Shown: positions 48,062 through 58,140 of the stretch, piece by piece
Position numbering within the stretch: position 1 is the first letter of the stretch
Layout: each line of letters opens with the position of its first letter
DNA from: Charina bottae
Lineage: Eukaryota > Chordata > Lepidosauria > Squamata > Charinaidae
DNA length: 64,000 nucleotides
NCBI GenBank assembly: GCA_023362775.1
Contig: JALMGJ010000005.1
Span: 68,345,463-68,409,462, forward strand
Reading direction: 5' to 3'
Made by a program: the position numbers and the translations under genes
The notes under the pieces: generated by a model
Told to the model about the DNA's origin: nothing
Seen by the model: only the letters and a program-made list of their open reading frames with translations
Database searches by the model: none

Positions 48062-48381
48062 CAGAGCTTTCCAAACTTTTCATGTCGGTGACACACTTTT
48101 TAGACATGCATCATTTCGTGACACACTCTTACAGCAGGGCACAAGGCAGGCACTAGGACCTGCGCAGAATCACAGCAGGTTTGGAGGCAGCAGGGCACAA
48201 GGCAGGCACTAGGACCTGCGCGGAATCCTGGCAGGGCAGGTTTGGAGACAGCAGGGCACAAGGCAGGCACTAGGACCTGCGCGGAATCCTGGCAGGGCTC
48301 GGAAGCAGCAGCAGTCACGACACACGCAGACACTGCAGCCGACACACTAACGTGTCCCGACACACAGTTTGGAAAGCTCTG
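48062..48381. mobile_element. hAT MITE, family A, copy 2, with minisatellite (320 bp)
   Basis: Perfect 15-bp terminal inverted repeats CAGAGCTTTCCAAAC and the 8-bp duplication CTCTACAG (48,054-48,061 and 48,382-48,389). Inside, a 56-61-bp unit beginning GCAGGGCACAAGGCAGGC is repeated three times from 48,134. It shares TIRs and GTGACACACT/GTGTCGGC-type words with the copies at 15.1 and 62.8 kb, but not the centre. Confidence 0.9.
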
Positions 48382-48521
48382 CTCTACAGCATGGCCTGTG
48401 TAGTGGAAGAAATTGTCACTGCAGTTCACAGCATCTCTCGGGAGGTCAAAAGAGGTAAGACAGTGGTCACCTCAGCGCAGTCAAAGTCCTTCCCCTTTAT
48501 ACATACTGTATGTACAAGGTA

Positions 48522-48862
48522 CAAGGTAGGGGTGTGGTGGCTCAGTGGGTAAGACGCCAGGCTTGTCGATCGGAAGATTGCAAGTTCAGAGGTTTGAATC
48601 CCTAGCCCCACGTGACGGAGTGAGCTCCCGCACTCACCCCAGCTCTTGCCAACCTAGCAATTCGAAAGCATGCAAATGCAAGTAGATTAACAGGTACCAC
48701 TTCGGTGGGTAGGTAACAGCGTTCCGCGTGCGTCATGCCGGCCACATGACCGTGGAAGCGTCTTTGGACAATGCTGGCTCTTTGGATAACAAACGGAGAT
48801 GAGCACCGGCCCCTAGAGTCGGACACGACTGCACAACTGCGCGGGGGGAACCTTTACCTTTT
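48522..48862 (+). repeat. complete tRNA-derived SINE with 13-bp target duplication
   Basis: A tRNA-like head with A box TGGCTCAGTGGGTAAGAC and B box AGGTTTGAATCCC, then a BovB-like end AGAGTCGGACACGACTG and CCTTTACCTTT tail. TATGTACAAGGTA occurs on both sides (48,509-48,521 and 48,863-48,875). Confidence 0.85.
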
Positions 48863-48875
48863 TATGTACAAGGTA

Positions 48876-49075
48876 GAGAGCCAGTTTGGTGTAGTGGTTA
48901 AGGCATCAGGCTGGAAACCGGGAGACCGTGAGTTCTAGTCCTGCCTTAGGCACAAAGCCAACTGGGTGACCTCAGGCCAGTCACTTTCTCTCAGCCCTAA
49001 GAAGGAGGTAATGGCAAACCACTAATCCCTGTAATTTTCTTGGCAAGTTTTCATAAGTGGTTTGCTTTAATGAAG
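48876..49075 (+). repeat. Sauria-type SINE, plus strand
   Basis: GAGCCAGTTTGGTGTAGTGG, GGGAGACCGTGAGTTCTAGT, CTGGGTGACCTCAGGCCAGT, AATGGCAAACCACT in canonical order. It directly abuts the SINE before it. The BovB-like 3' end is altered. Confidence 0.85.
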
Positions 49076-49289
49076 AGCAGAGAGCTGCTCTGTTCACACA
49101 AGACCTAAAAAACGTCTGGATCATTTTCACAGCATGTATGGCCTTATTATATTAACTTATATATTAACTAGATTAATAGATTAGTGAGGCTGCAATGTTA
49201 TTTCTGAAGAGGCATGTGGTGGATTGTGCTATTACTTGATTATAAAAATAAACCCAAGCTACAGTAGTATGTTAACTTGTGATAATTAC

Positions 49290-49402
49290 CTGGCTTCAAA
49301 GCATGCAATTATAAAACCCACTTCAGATTCTCTGTTGGGTCTTTTCTTCAATAATGGCCTCAAGATATTTATGTTTTTTTGCAGAAAATGGCAAGCCTGC
49401 AT
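49290..49402 (-). CDS. CFAP46: CFAP46-like exon 5
   Basis: 113 bp, 37 codons plus two bases. It enters in phase 0 after exon 4 and encodes MQACHFLQKNINILRPLLKK with a helical continuation (GFIIACFEA). The acceptor is TTCTCATAG and the donor GTAATTA. An A/T-rich reading on the plus strand over the same bases has no coding features and was ignored. Confidence 0.8.
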
Positions 49403-49669
49403 CTATGAGAAAATAGATTGTCAAAAATACTAACAATGTATTCCAGGATAAATTGCATAAAAGTTATATTTTACAAAGGCTACATGAAGACCCATGGTAT
49501 AAACGGATTAGCCTTAATTAAGCTTATTAAATACTGTATTTACCCAATAGGAAAGTGGGTGGTGGTGTGAATCCTCTTAATGCAAACAAGAATAGAAGAA
49601 ACAAAGGAATTAGTATGAGGTGCAAACTGCTGCAGACATCACTGCTGAAAAGAATGAGTGAAGCTTATG

Positions 49670-49777
49670 CCCCTTCTGGATCCAGTTCAAAGTGCTGGAT
49701 TTGACCTTTAAAGCCTTAAATGGCTTAGGACCAGCACCTTCTACCATATGTATCTACCTAGACCTTAAGATAATCTA
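49670..49777 (+). mobile_element. short L2-like fragment
   Basis: CAGTTCAAAGTGCTGG, TTTAAAGCCTTAAATGGC and TTAGGACCAGCACC correspond to the FKVLxLTFKALxGLGP segment. The Tigger-like MITE starts at its edge. Confidence 0.6.
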
Positions 49778-50348
49778 CAGGTAGCCCTCGGGTTATTACA
49801 GCAATTGGGACTGGGATTGCTGTCACTAAACAATGCGGTTGTAAAGAATGACATCATGTGACCACACTGCTTAGCACCAGCAATCCCAGGCAGTCCTGGT
49901 TGCCATCGTAACCCCAAGATGTGCGGGTCATTAAGTGGGAAGAGGCGGGAGTACCAAGTAGGAAGTGCAGGGGGGTGGGGGAGGCTGGGGGAGGGATGGG
50001 GGGGCTGGCACAGGCCACAGCATGTGGGCAGGGGTTTCTGTGGGTGGGAGAAAAAGCGGGAGTGACTTACCAGAGCAACTTGTGACCTTCCCTGCTGGCT
50101 TCCCTACTGACTTTGCTTGTAGGAAACTGGCAGGGAAGGTAGCAAATGGCAATCACATGACCATGGCTCCCTGCAATGTCATAATCATGAGCCAGGCACC
50201 CAAGCACCTGGATCACGATCACATGACCGCAGGGTGCTGTGATGGCCGGAACTTTGAGGACGGGTTGTACGTCCATTGTTTTCAGTGCCGCCATAACTCT
50301 AAACAGTCGATGAACAAATGGATGTACAGTAAGTTGAGGACTTACCTG
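49778..50348. mobile_element. Tigger-like MITE, copy 4 (571 bp)
   Basis: CAGGTAGCCCTCGGG and, reversed, CAGGTAAGTCCTCAAC, flanked by TA on both sides. The interior contains a GGGGG-rich block at 49.97-50.0 kb and the GACTTTGCTTGTAGGAAACT and GATCACATGACCGCAGG words of subfamily A. Confidence 0.8.
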
Positions 50349-51031
50349 TAATGAGGCCCTTCTCCAGTTTCCCTCACCAAAGGGTGGGAGAAAGAATAGT
50401 CGGCATGTACATATACAGATCAATTACTTTTGTTAATTGAGCATCTAATATTACAGGGAACTAATTTTAATTAGTAAAAAAAATATTTTTACTTTTTGTT
50501 TTTGGCACTGCCTTCTTTTTCAGGAGGAAGTATGGCTTCAAATGTACTTGTGTGCACATTTATTGGGCAAAGGACTGGTTAGGACTGGTTTCAGCTGGAA
50601 ATGGCAACAAGGATTTAGATTTATAAGTGGGGAAGATGGGCATTGTACAGGCCTTTCTTTGTACTAATTTTCCCCCCCTCTACTCCTCCTTTTGGGGCAG
50701 TTGTCTTTAAGATAATATTTGTTTTGGGTAAATACAGGAAATAAAATTATATGCAAAATTTTAATAATTACACAGAAATTACATAGGGAGTCACAAAATC
50801 GCAGTGTTTCAAAAAATCTAATAAATTAACAAATAAAATCATGAAAGTTATATTGATTTTTTTCTTTTTTCTAACATTAGAGATAATATTCTGCATTACG
50901 GTACAGAATATTTCTTCCTGCTGGTGGAATAAATCCTGAATTTTGCTGCAGGTTACATTGTTCTAAAAATATTCACTTATACAATATTCTTTGCTAGACA
51001 TAAATAGGAAAAATGTAGGGAAAAATATATA
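50349..51031. other. intron 4 part, nothing recognised
   Basis: AT-rich intron; no repeat with ends and no ORF of interest. Confidence 0.35.
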
Positions 51032-51561
51032 CAGGCACTCCTTGTTTAGCGACTGCCTCGGACAGCAACTGTTCGCAGTTACGACGGTGATGAAAAAGTA
51101 ACTTTGCAACCAATGCCTGCATTTATGACTGTCGCAGCGTCTCTTTCTCTGTCACATGTTTGCCATTACAGTCAGTGAGTATGGTATTGCGTCCTGTGCC
51201 TGACCTGTTTTTTCCCTTTTTTCCCCCCTCACAGGATGGAGAGATTGCTTAAACAAGCTATCTGTTCCTGATCTGCTTTTCTCCACAGAGCAGAGCTTCC
51301 CCAAAAGGTGCTAATCGCAAGTTTTAACAAGCTCAGCTCTGTGACCTTAATTAGTGGATTAGAAGCTAGCTGTCAGCTGCTGTTTATAAGCTGCTGCTTA
51401 TAACTGACAAGACCCTAATCAGTTTCACACTAAAGGCTTTTGTTTGCCTCTAAGTGGCTCCAGGTCAAAGCAGGGAGCACACTAGGCCAAGGGTCGGCAA
51501 ACTTTTTGAGCCGAGAGCCATTTTGGTATGCTCGTGCACATTTTTAAGTGCTCGAGAGCCA

Positions 51562-51678
51562 GGGGGCGGGGTTTGCGGGCGGGGGCCAATCGCGTGGAAG
51601 GGGGCGAGGTTTGCGGGCAGGAGCCAATCGCGTGGAAGGGGGCGGGGTTTGGGGGCGGGATCCAATCGCGTGGAAGGG
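51562..51678 (+). repeat. three tandem ~38-bp GC-box/CCAAT units
   Basis: Each unit reads approximately GGGGCGGGGTTTGCGGGC followed by (G/A)(G/T)CCAATCGCGTGGAAG. A fourth unit in the same orientation, with CACGTG in place of CGCGTG, is at about 54,292-54,331 near the other end. The combination of a GC box, CCAAT and E-box-like core is promoter-like. Confidence 0.85.
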
Positions 51679-51772
51679 CTGCGCTGCGCTTGGCCGGCCA
51701 CCCCGGTCCTCGCTCACCTTCCATGGCCGGTCCTCGCGGGCTGCCGGCGACGCTCCCGTCCCCCTGCACCCC

Positions 51773-52534
51773 AGCTCTCCAAGGCCGGGGCCACCCTCTC
51801 TGCCGCTCCCTTCGACAGAGGAGGGACCGGCGTGCCTTGGGAGCTGCTGCTGGCGGCATGTCTGGGCGAGGCGCGCGGGCGAAGCTGCCCGTCTGGCACT
51901 TGGGCGCTCCCGAGCCTCTTCCCTTCTCCCTCGCCACGTTCGGGCGTTGAGGCCAGGCAAAGCCGGGCGGTCGCGCAGGGGCGAGGCGAGGAGTCCCGCT
52001 CCTACGCCTACCGCCACATCCGTCCGTTCCCGGCCTCTCTCCCCATATCCGGCGGGTGCCCATGCCAGAATCCCCGCGACCCGGAGGCAGCGACTGCTCG
52101 GAGGGCCCCAGCGAGAAGAGGCGCGTGATCCCCGGTGGATCCCTTCGAGGGGCCGCGGGGCTTCCCCGCTTTCCTCCCAAGGAGGCCTCGACGGCGCACC
52201 CTCCCGCCCCATCAATCCCCCCACCCCACCGTTGGGTGTCAGAGGCTGAAAGGATGTGGCAGGAACGGCCCTGGAAAGCAGGGCCTGCGGAGCGCCACCT
52301 TTGGGGAGGAGGGTCCAGCCGGCGAGCAATGGCGGCACCGGAGTTTTCGCCGGAGCGCTGTCTGTTGGGAGAGAAAAGCAGCCACCGCACAGGCCCGCTT
52401 AAAAAACAACCACCCCGAAACCGCTTTCGAGCCGCCTCTCCGGAGGGTCCCTGCGGTCCCGCCGGGTGCACCCCCCCACCCCGCCGTTCGGCGTCCTCTC
52501 CCCCCGCTAACCCGAGCCCTGCGGCGGCCGGGGG
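51773..52534 (+). repeat. left arm of the giant inverted repeat
   Basis: About 762 bp that reappears in reverse complement at 53,467-54,261. The arms agree along their length with only scattered substitutions (for example two in the stretch 51,990-52,015 and two in 52,068-52,090) and one ~37-bp insertion in the right arm near 54,205-54,245. Both arms thus encode the same mirror ORFs. Confidence 0.9.
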
Positions 52535-53466
52535 AAGCCGAGCCAGGCGGGGGTGCAGCGGGCCCAGCGGCGCGCTGAGGGCGAAGAGCCGCCTGCTCTC
52601 CCCTTGGCCGCCTCCGGTCGCTACAGTCGCCCCGCCGGAACGGAGCCTGGCTTGGCTCCCCCGGCCACCGCAGGGCTCGGGTTAGCGGGGGGAGAGGACA
52701 CCGAACGGCGGGGTGGGGGGGTGCACCCGGCGGGACCGCAGGGACCCTCCGGAGAGGCGGCTCGAAAGCGGTTTCGGGGTGGTTGTTTTTTAAGCGGGCC
52801 TGTGCGGTGGCTGCTTTTCTCTCCCCACAGACAGTGCGGGCGGGCGGGTCCTCTGGAAGGAGGCCGGCCGGAGTTCTGCTTGCAGCGGACGAGTTGCTGC
52901 TGGGCCGAGCAGATGCTTTTGAGACCTAACGGCGGGGTTACATCGGGACCGAGTCCGGCCTATCCCCGGTCTGTGTCGCGTTAATGCCGCCCCCTTTCCC
53001 ACCTGGGAGGCCAGCTTGCAGCGCAAACGGCAGTCGCTTACTGAGCGAGTGCATTTTAAAATCTGCTTAACCACCCCCCCTGTGCGGTGGCTGCTTTTCT
53101 CTACCGACAGACAGCGCGGGGTTTCCAGGGGAGGAGCGCCTGGCAATTAAGCGATAGGGAAGGAGGAACGAAATGGGGCGTGTGGCTTGTGTAGCGATTC
53201 CGCCCATCCCGCGAGGTTTCTCCAACTTGAATGGCCTTGTCATTAAGGGCAGCTTCTCCCTTTAACGCAAGACTGAAACTGCGCTTTTCCGGCCTTCCTT
53301 TTTCAAAGAGGGAGAAGTGCGGGGGGGTGGTGGTTAAGCAGATTTTAAAATGCACTCGCTCAGTAAGCGACTGCCGTTTGCGCTGCAAGCTGGCCTCCCA
53401 GGTGGGAAAGGGGGCGGCATTAACGCGACACAGACCGGGGATAGGCCGGACTCGGTCCCGATGTAA
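52535..53466. repeat. rearranged spacer of the palindrome
   Basis: It contains a segment at 52,657-52,830 that repeats the beginning of the right arm (53,472-53,643) in the same orientation; a second inverted pair (52,928-53,077 against 53,330-53,470) ending in TTAAGCAGATTTTAAAATGC; and a third partial copy of TGTGCGGTGGCTGCTTTTCT at 53,080-53,112. Confidence 0.8.
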
Positions 53467-54261
53467 CCCCCGGCCGCCGCAGGGCTCGGGTTAGCGGGGG
53501 GAGAGGACGCCGAACGGCGGGGTGGGGGGGTGCACCCGGCGGGACCGTAGGGACCCTCCGGAGAGGCGGCTCGAAAGCGGTTTCGGGGTGGTGGTTTTTT
53601 AAGGGGGCCTGTGCGGTGGCTGCTTTTCTCTCCCGACAGACAGCGCTCCGGCGAAAACTCCGGTGCCGCCATTGCTCGCCGGCTGGACCCTCCTCCCCAA
53701 AGGTGGCGCTCCGCAGGCCCTGCTTTCCAGGGCCGTTCCTGCCACATCCTTTCAGCCTCTGACACCCAACGGTGGGGTGGGGGGATTGATGGGGCGGGAG
53801 GGTGCGCCGTCGAGGCCTCCTTGGGAGGAAAGCGGGGAAGCCCCGCGGCCCCTCGAAGGGATCCACCGGGGATCACGCGCCTCTTCTCGCTGGGGCCCTC
53901 CGAGCAGTCGTTGCCTCCGGGTCGCGCGGATTCTGGCATGGGCACCCGCCGGATATGGGGAGAGAGGCCGGGAACGGACGGATGTGGCGGTAGGCGCAGG
54001 AGTGGGACTCCTCGCCTCACCCCTGCGCGACCGCCCGGCTTTGCCTGGCCTCAACGCCCGAACGTGGCGAGGGAGAAGGGAAGAGGCTCGGGAGCGCCCA
54101 AGTGCCAGACGGGCAGCTTCGCCCGCGCGCCTCGCCCAGACATGCCGCCAGCAGCAGCTCCCAAGGCACGCCGGTCCCTCCTCCGTCGAAGGGAGCGGCA
54201 GAGAGCCCCGCGGGCTGTGCGCGAGGTGTGGGCGGCTGCGGGTGGCCCCGGCCTTGGAGAG
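53467..54261 (-). repeat. right arm of the giant inverted repeat
   Basis: Reverse complement of 51,773-52,534 with a ~37-bp insertion. It ends at GGCCCCGGCCTTGGAGAG next to a short (GCGAGA)n-like run. Confidence 0.9.
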
Positions 54262-54913
54262 CGAGAGCGAGAGCGCGTAAGAGCGTAAGAGTTTGGGGGC
54301 GGGATCCAATCACGTGGAAGGGGCGGGGGTGAGTTCAGCTGCGGAAGAGCCACACTCAAGGGGCCAAAGAGCCACATGTGGCTCGCGAGCCGCCATTTCC
54401 GACCCTTGCACTAGGCAAACAGCCAGCACTAGTGCATTCCTTTCAATGTGTATTCCCCATTGTGTACCTGCTTACTCTCTTGAAATCCCTTCCTCTCCAA
54501 TGAATATATATACAAACATTAATTCCCTTCTTGTTAATTATCTCAGCACTAGAGTGAACATTCCAAAGGGCAGGGGAGTGGGGAAAAAGGGCTATAATAT
54601 TTGCCCTTTTACCCGGCTTCCTCGTGAGTTGAGTTCCGGAAACCTTTCCTGCCATTTGGGCTCACCCGGCTGTTTGGGATTGTATCCTTCTGATGCTGTA
54701 CAGCAAAGGAAAGCTGAAGTAAAATCGTAAGCACAGTGGTGGTCACATGATTTTCACTTAGTGACTGCTTTGCTGGAACCAATTGCGGTCACTAAAAGAG
54801 GACTACCTATATTGATAGCTAATATTAAAAGGGTGATCTATTCAACTATAAAATCCATATTTAATGTACTACTAGATATTTCAATTAGATAAATGAAAAG
54901 ATGGTTTACTTAC

Positions 54914-55114
54914 CATTTTTTCATTTACTTCCTGGTCATCTCCTAAAATTGCATCTGTGAGAGAAAAAGTGCTATTGTGCCAAAACTGTTCATTTCCACC
55001 TATCAAGCGGGCCTTTTCAAGCAGTACCTTAGCTTGCCCATGGTTTTTTTCTAAATTAGCTAGTACAGCTAGAAGATAAAGGCATCGTGATACAGCAGAT
55101 GGATCATTCATTTC
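54914..55114 (-). CDS. CFAP46: CFAP46-like exon 4 (TPR unit)
   Basis: 201 bp, 67 codons, phase 0 at both ends. SRCLYLLAVLANLEKNHGQA and VLLEKARLIGG form a TPR-like pair, followed by a loop and an acidic end (GDDQEVNEKM). The acceptor is CTTTTTAG and the donor is a strong GTAAGT. It sits only about 105 bp from the end of the Tigger-like element that carries the palindromic hAT insertion. Confidence 0.85.
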
Positions 55115-55747
55115 CTAAAAAGAAGAGATTATGTTTTCTTAACATAAGTTGGAACATCATGATCAATAATATGCCAGAACATTCCATTCCATTCCATTAT
55201 AATTATTCAGGCTCCTTATATACTGTAAAAAACAGATTTCAGAACATATCCTCCAAGTTTCTATTATATATGACATGGGAAAACCTTTTCAGCATAATTT
55301 CAATTAATTTAATTATCAGGAAATGGAGAATAAGAATGTTTACTTAAGCTAAGACAATTCAGCTTCATCACAGAATTTGCTCTTTCTGAATCCTGACTGA
55401 TAAAAAGACAAACCTCTCAAAACTTAACTTAACCTGCAATTTTCTATACTCTTACCTTGAAGTAAGTCTCATTGAATTCATTGGGGCTTACCTCTGTACT
55501 GCACTATAACTACTAGATTCCCTTGCTCAATATTTTGCTTAGTTTTTAGACCGAGGGTTCACATTTGAATAATTCGAATAATAGTTGCTAAAAGTCAGGC
55601 TTGACTCAAGGGAGTCTTTACCTTTCTTTATGAAAGAAAATGGCAAGTTCAGTTGTTGCAGCTTTAAGTAATCCTTTAATTCAAACAAAGTTCTTAATTT
55701 TTAATGTTTATTGAAAGATCTTAAAGATCTGAATGTTTAAAATTAGT
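55115..55747. other. intron 3 part, nothing recognised
   Basis: AT-rich; a short CATTC run at about 55.18 kb. No element or ORF seen. Confidence 0.35.
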
Positions 55748-55828
55748 ATGTATGTATTTATTTATTTATATCTAGTTGATTTGTATGGCTGCCCAATTTG
55801 CTACAGCAACTCTGAACAGTTAACAGCA
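55748..55828 (-). mobile_element. CR1/L2-like 3' tail remnant, minus strand
   Basis: TATTTATTTATTTATATC and GGCTGCCCAATTTGC...ACTCTGAACAGTTAACAGCA, a worn reversed terminal dyad. It abuts the plus-strand copy that follows. Confidence 0.5.
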
Positions 55829-55829
55829 T

Positions 55830-57345
55830 ATTTCCGACTCGGGAAAGTGGACTCACTCTGGACTTGGTTTTCTTGTCGGAGCAATGGCAATGTGACCTGA
55901 GGGGCAAGTTAGAACTATCCCCATTGTCATGGTCAGATCACACTCTGGTGGCCCTGGGATTCTCTTATGCCGCTCCACTCCGCAGGGAGGCAGGACCCAT
56001 TCGATTGGTCCGCCCCCGGCGACTTATGGACCCAATGAGGTTTCAGAGGGAACTGGGGGTAATACCCGAGGATCTGCTGCACGGTCCAGCGGAGGCCCTG
56101 GCTGCAGCCTGGAATAGGAAGGCGGCCGGGGCCTTGGACAGGATCGTGCTGGTGCGACCTCTCCAGCCTCATTCGAACCATCACTCCCCGTGGTTTACAG
56201 AGGACCTGACGGTTTTGAAGGTTTGTGGGGTGCCGCAGGGCTCGGTTCTCTCTCCGCTCCTCTTCAACATCTACATGAAACCACTGGGTGAGATCATCCA
56301 TCACCATGGGATGAGGTATCATCAATATGCTGATGATACTCAATTGTATATCTCCATCCCAGGTGAAGTAAGTGATGCGGTCACTGCCCTATCTCAGTGC
56401 CTGGATGGGGAACAACAGGCTTCAGCTGAACCCTGGCAAGACCGAGTGGCTGTGGATTGATGGCCCCTCGGTGTCCGGGAAGTTGTCATCTTTGGTTCTG
56501 GATGGGGTGGCACTGCCCCATTTGGAACCGGTGCGGAACTTGGGGGTCCTCTTGGACTCACGACTCCTGCTCAAAGAGCAGGTGGCAGTCGTGGCTAGGA
56601 GGGCATTTGCACAGCTTCGGCTTGCGCGCCAGGTACGCCCATTCCTGGACCGCGATGTCACTCATGCCCTTGTCATCTCTCATATAGACTATTGCAATGT
56701 GCTCTACATGGGGCTACCCTTGAAGAGTATCCGGAAGCTACAGCCGGTACAGAATGCAGCCGTGTGGGCAATCTTAGGTACACCAAGATCAGCACACATA
56801 ACACCTTTGCTCTGCGAGCTGCATTGGGTGCCGGTTTGCTTCCGGGTCCAATTCAAGGTGTTGGTTATTACCTTTAAAGCCCTACATGGCATGCGACCAG
56901 GATACCTGATGGACCATCTTATCCCCATAACATCGACCCGCCCCACCCGATCATGCAGAGAAAGCTTGCTACAGACCCCATCAATAAAAGAATTCCATCT
57001 AACAGGGTCCAGGAGGCGGACCTTCTCTGCAACGGCGCCAGCCCTCTGGAATATCTTACCCCCCGAGTTGAGGTGGGTTTCCTCCCCCCCGGCCTTCTGG
57101 AAAAATCTGAAAACCTGGTTCTGCCGCCTAGCGTGGGAAGGAAAAGGTAATAGCTCCTCCTGGGGGTGGTTAATATCATAATACCCTCCCTAATTCACCA
57201 GATTGGATTTTATATTTATATTTTTATGTCATATTGTATTTATATTGTAATTTAATCTTGTTTTTATTGTAAGCCGCTCAGAGTCCCCCTTTGGGGCAGT
57301 TGGGAAGCCATATAAATTTGAAAAATAAATAAATAAATAAATAAA
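55830..57345 (+). mobile_element. L2-like LINE copy with an internal RT deletion
   Basis: The endonuclease end ([51 protein letters not shown]) joins directly at about 56,220 to [20 protein letters not shown], so the first half of the RT is lost, in frame. YADDTQL follows (YADD at 56,336-56,347), then a frameshift and the C-terminal part (56,372-57,181). The 3' end has GCCGCTCAGAGTCCCCC and (AAAT)n. Confidence 0.9.
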
Positions 57346-57429
57346 TAATATAAAAACATTAAAAAAAACCAAAGCCACAGGCTATAAGATGTGCAACCCG
57401 AGATTCATAACTGTTAGAGTTCTTGTGTT

Positions 57430-58140
57430 GCCTTGGCGAATTATTCCTGTACAAAGCAAAAGCATTCTCATGGTGACGTGAATGCCAGGTGGCTGGATAA
57501 CAGAGAAGCCTTGGCTTTGTTTACATCCTCAACAGATAGGAAGCGAGAAAGTACCATTGCTATGGCTAGCAATGGATCTTCCCATGAAGGCGAAGCCTCC
57601 TGATTTCCTTCTGTGGGAAGCCTTGCCCAGGCCCCCCCTGAGCAAGGAGGAGGGGGGGAACTCAGTGCGTAGATGCAGCACTGCCAACCAATGCTGTGTG
57701 CTTTGAAGCCGTGTGTGTGTAACAGCTAACGTCCAGCCAATCAGAATGCTAGAAGAACTGGATATACAACCATGCAAAATGGTGTACTATGTCTTCTTGA
57801 TTTCTAGTGTGTTTTAGTCATGTAGTTCTTCTCGTGTTCACTTCCCGTGGACTGGGCAGAGTGAGCTATGCCTGGCTTTGGATATAGGCCATGGCAGGAA
57901 CTCTGGCCCTGGGATCAATACACGGAACTCTGCTTATAAAGATGGTTTGTTTTTCCTTTTACAATGATGTATCCTGTATATTCATTTTTTTTCATTGTTG
58001 CGATAATGTGATTGTATATGCATTATTGCCTTATGCTAAACAGTAAACACTGTTAGCCCTAACAAGCTGCATTCTTGTCTGTTTATTCTCAAGCCTCGGG
58101 TTTTTTCCCTTTAAGCCAGCATATATCCCATCAATAACAT
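57430..58140 (+). other. possible solo LTR
   Basis: A CCAAT-like box (near 57,737), a TATA-like GCTTATAAAG (near 57,934), then TAAACAGTAAACACTG and a U5-like pyrimidine-rich end (58.08-58.12 kb). I found no secure termini or duplication; it might be an unrelated intronic stretch. Confidence 0.3.

Larger units (their letters stand above)
51488..54408. mobile_element. GC-rich palindromic hAT-type element (2,921 bp)
   Basis: Short terminal inverted repeats: CAAGGGTCGGCAAAC at the left and CAAGGGTCGGAAATG at the right (reversed). The perfect 8-bp duplication CACTAGGC lies at 51,480-51,487 and 54,409-54,416. An 8-bp duplication with such ends is typical of the hAT superfamily. The inside is extremely GC- and CpG-rich and consists of large inverted arms and a rearranged spacer. 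No transposase: the many ORFs are mirror readings of the palindrome and lack catalytic motifs. Mobilisation would need an enzyme in trans. I do not recognise the family. Confidence 0.85.
51032..54809. mobile_element. Tigger-like MITE, copy 5, split by the palindromic hAT element
   Basis: The left part (51,032-51,487) starts CAGGCACTCCTTGTTTAGCG after TA and shares GAGATTGCTTAAACAAGC and CTCAGCTCTGTGACCTTAAT with copy 3. The right part (54,409-54,809) ends in AAAGAGGACTACCTA followed by TA. Without the insertion it would be about 0.85 kb. Confidence 0.8.

Noticed and set aside
48527..48610. Functional tRNA gene
   Set aside because: A and B boxes are present, but no cloverleaf acceptor stem closes and the sequence continues into a SINE body with a target duplication.
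51454..54377. Long GC-rich ORFs on both strands (up to 329 codons)
   Set aside because: They overlap in nearly all frames, are low-complexity Pro/Arg/Gly-rich, and mirror each other because of the inverted arms. High GC lowers stop frequency; no domain is visible.
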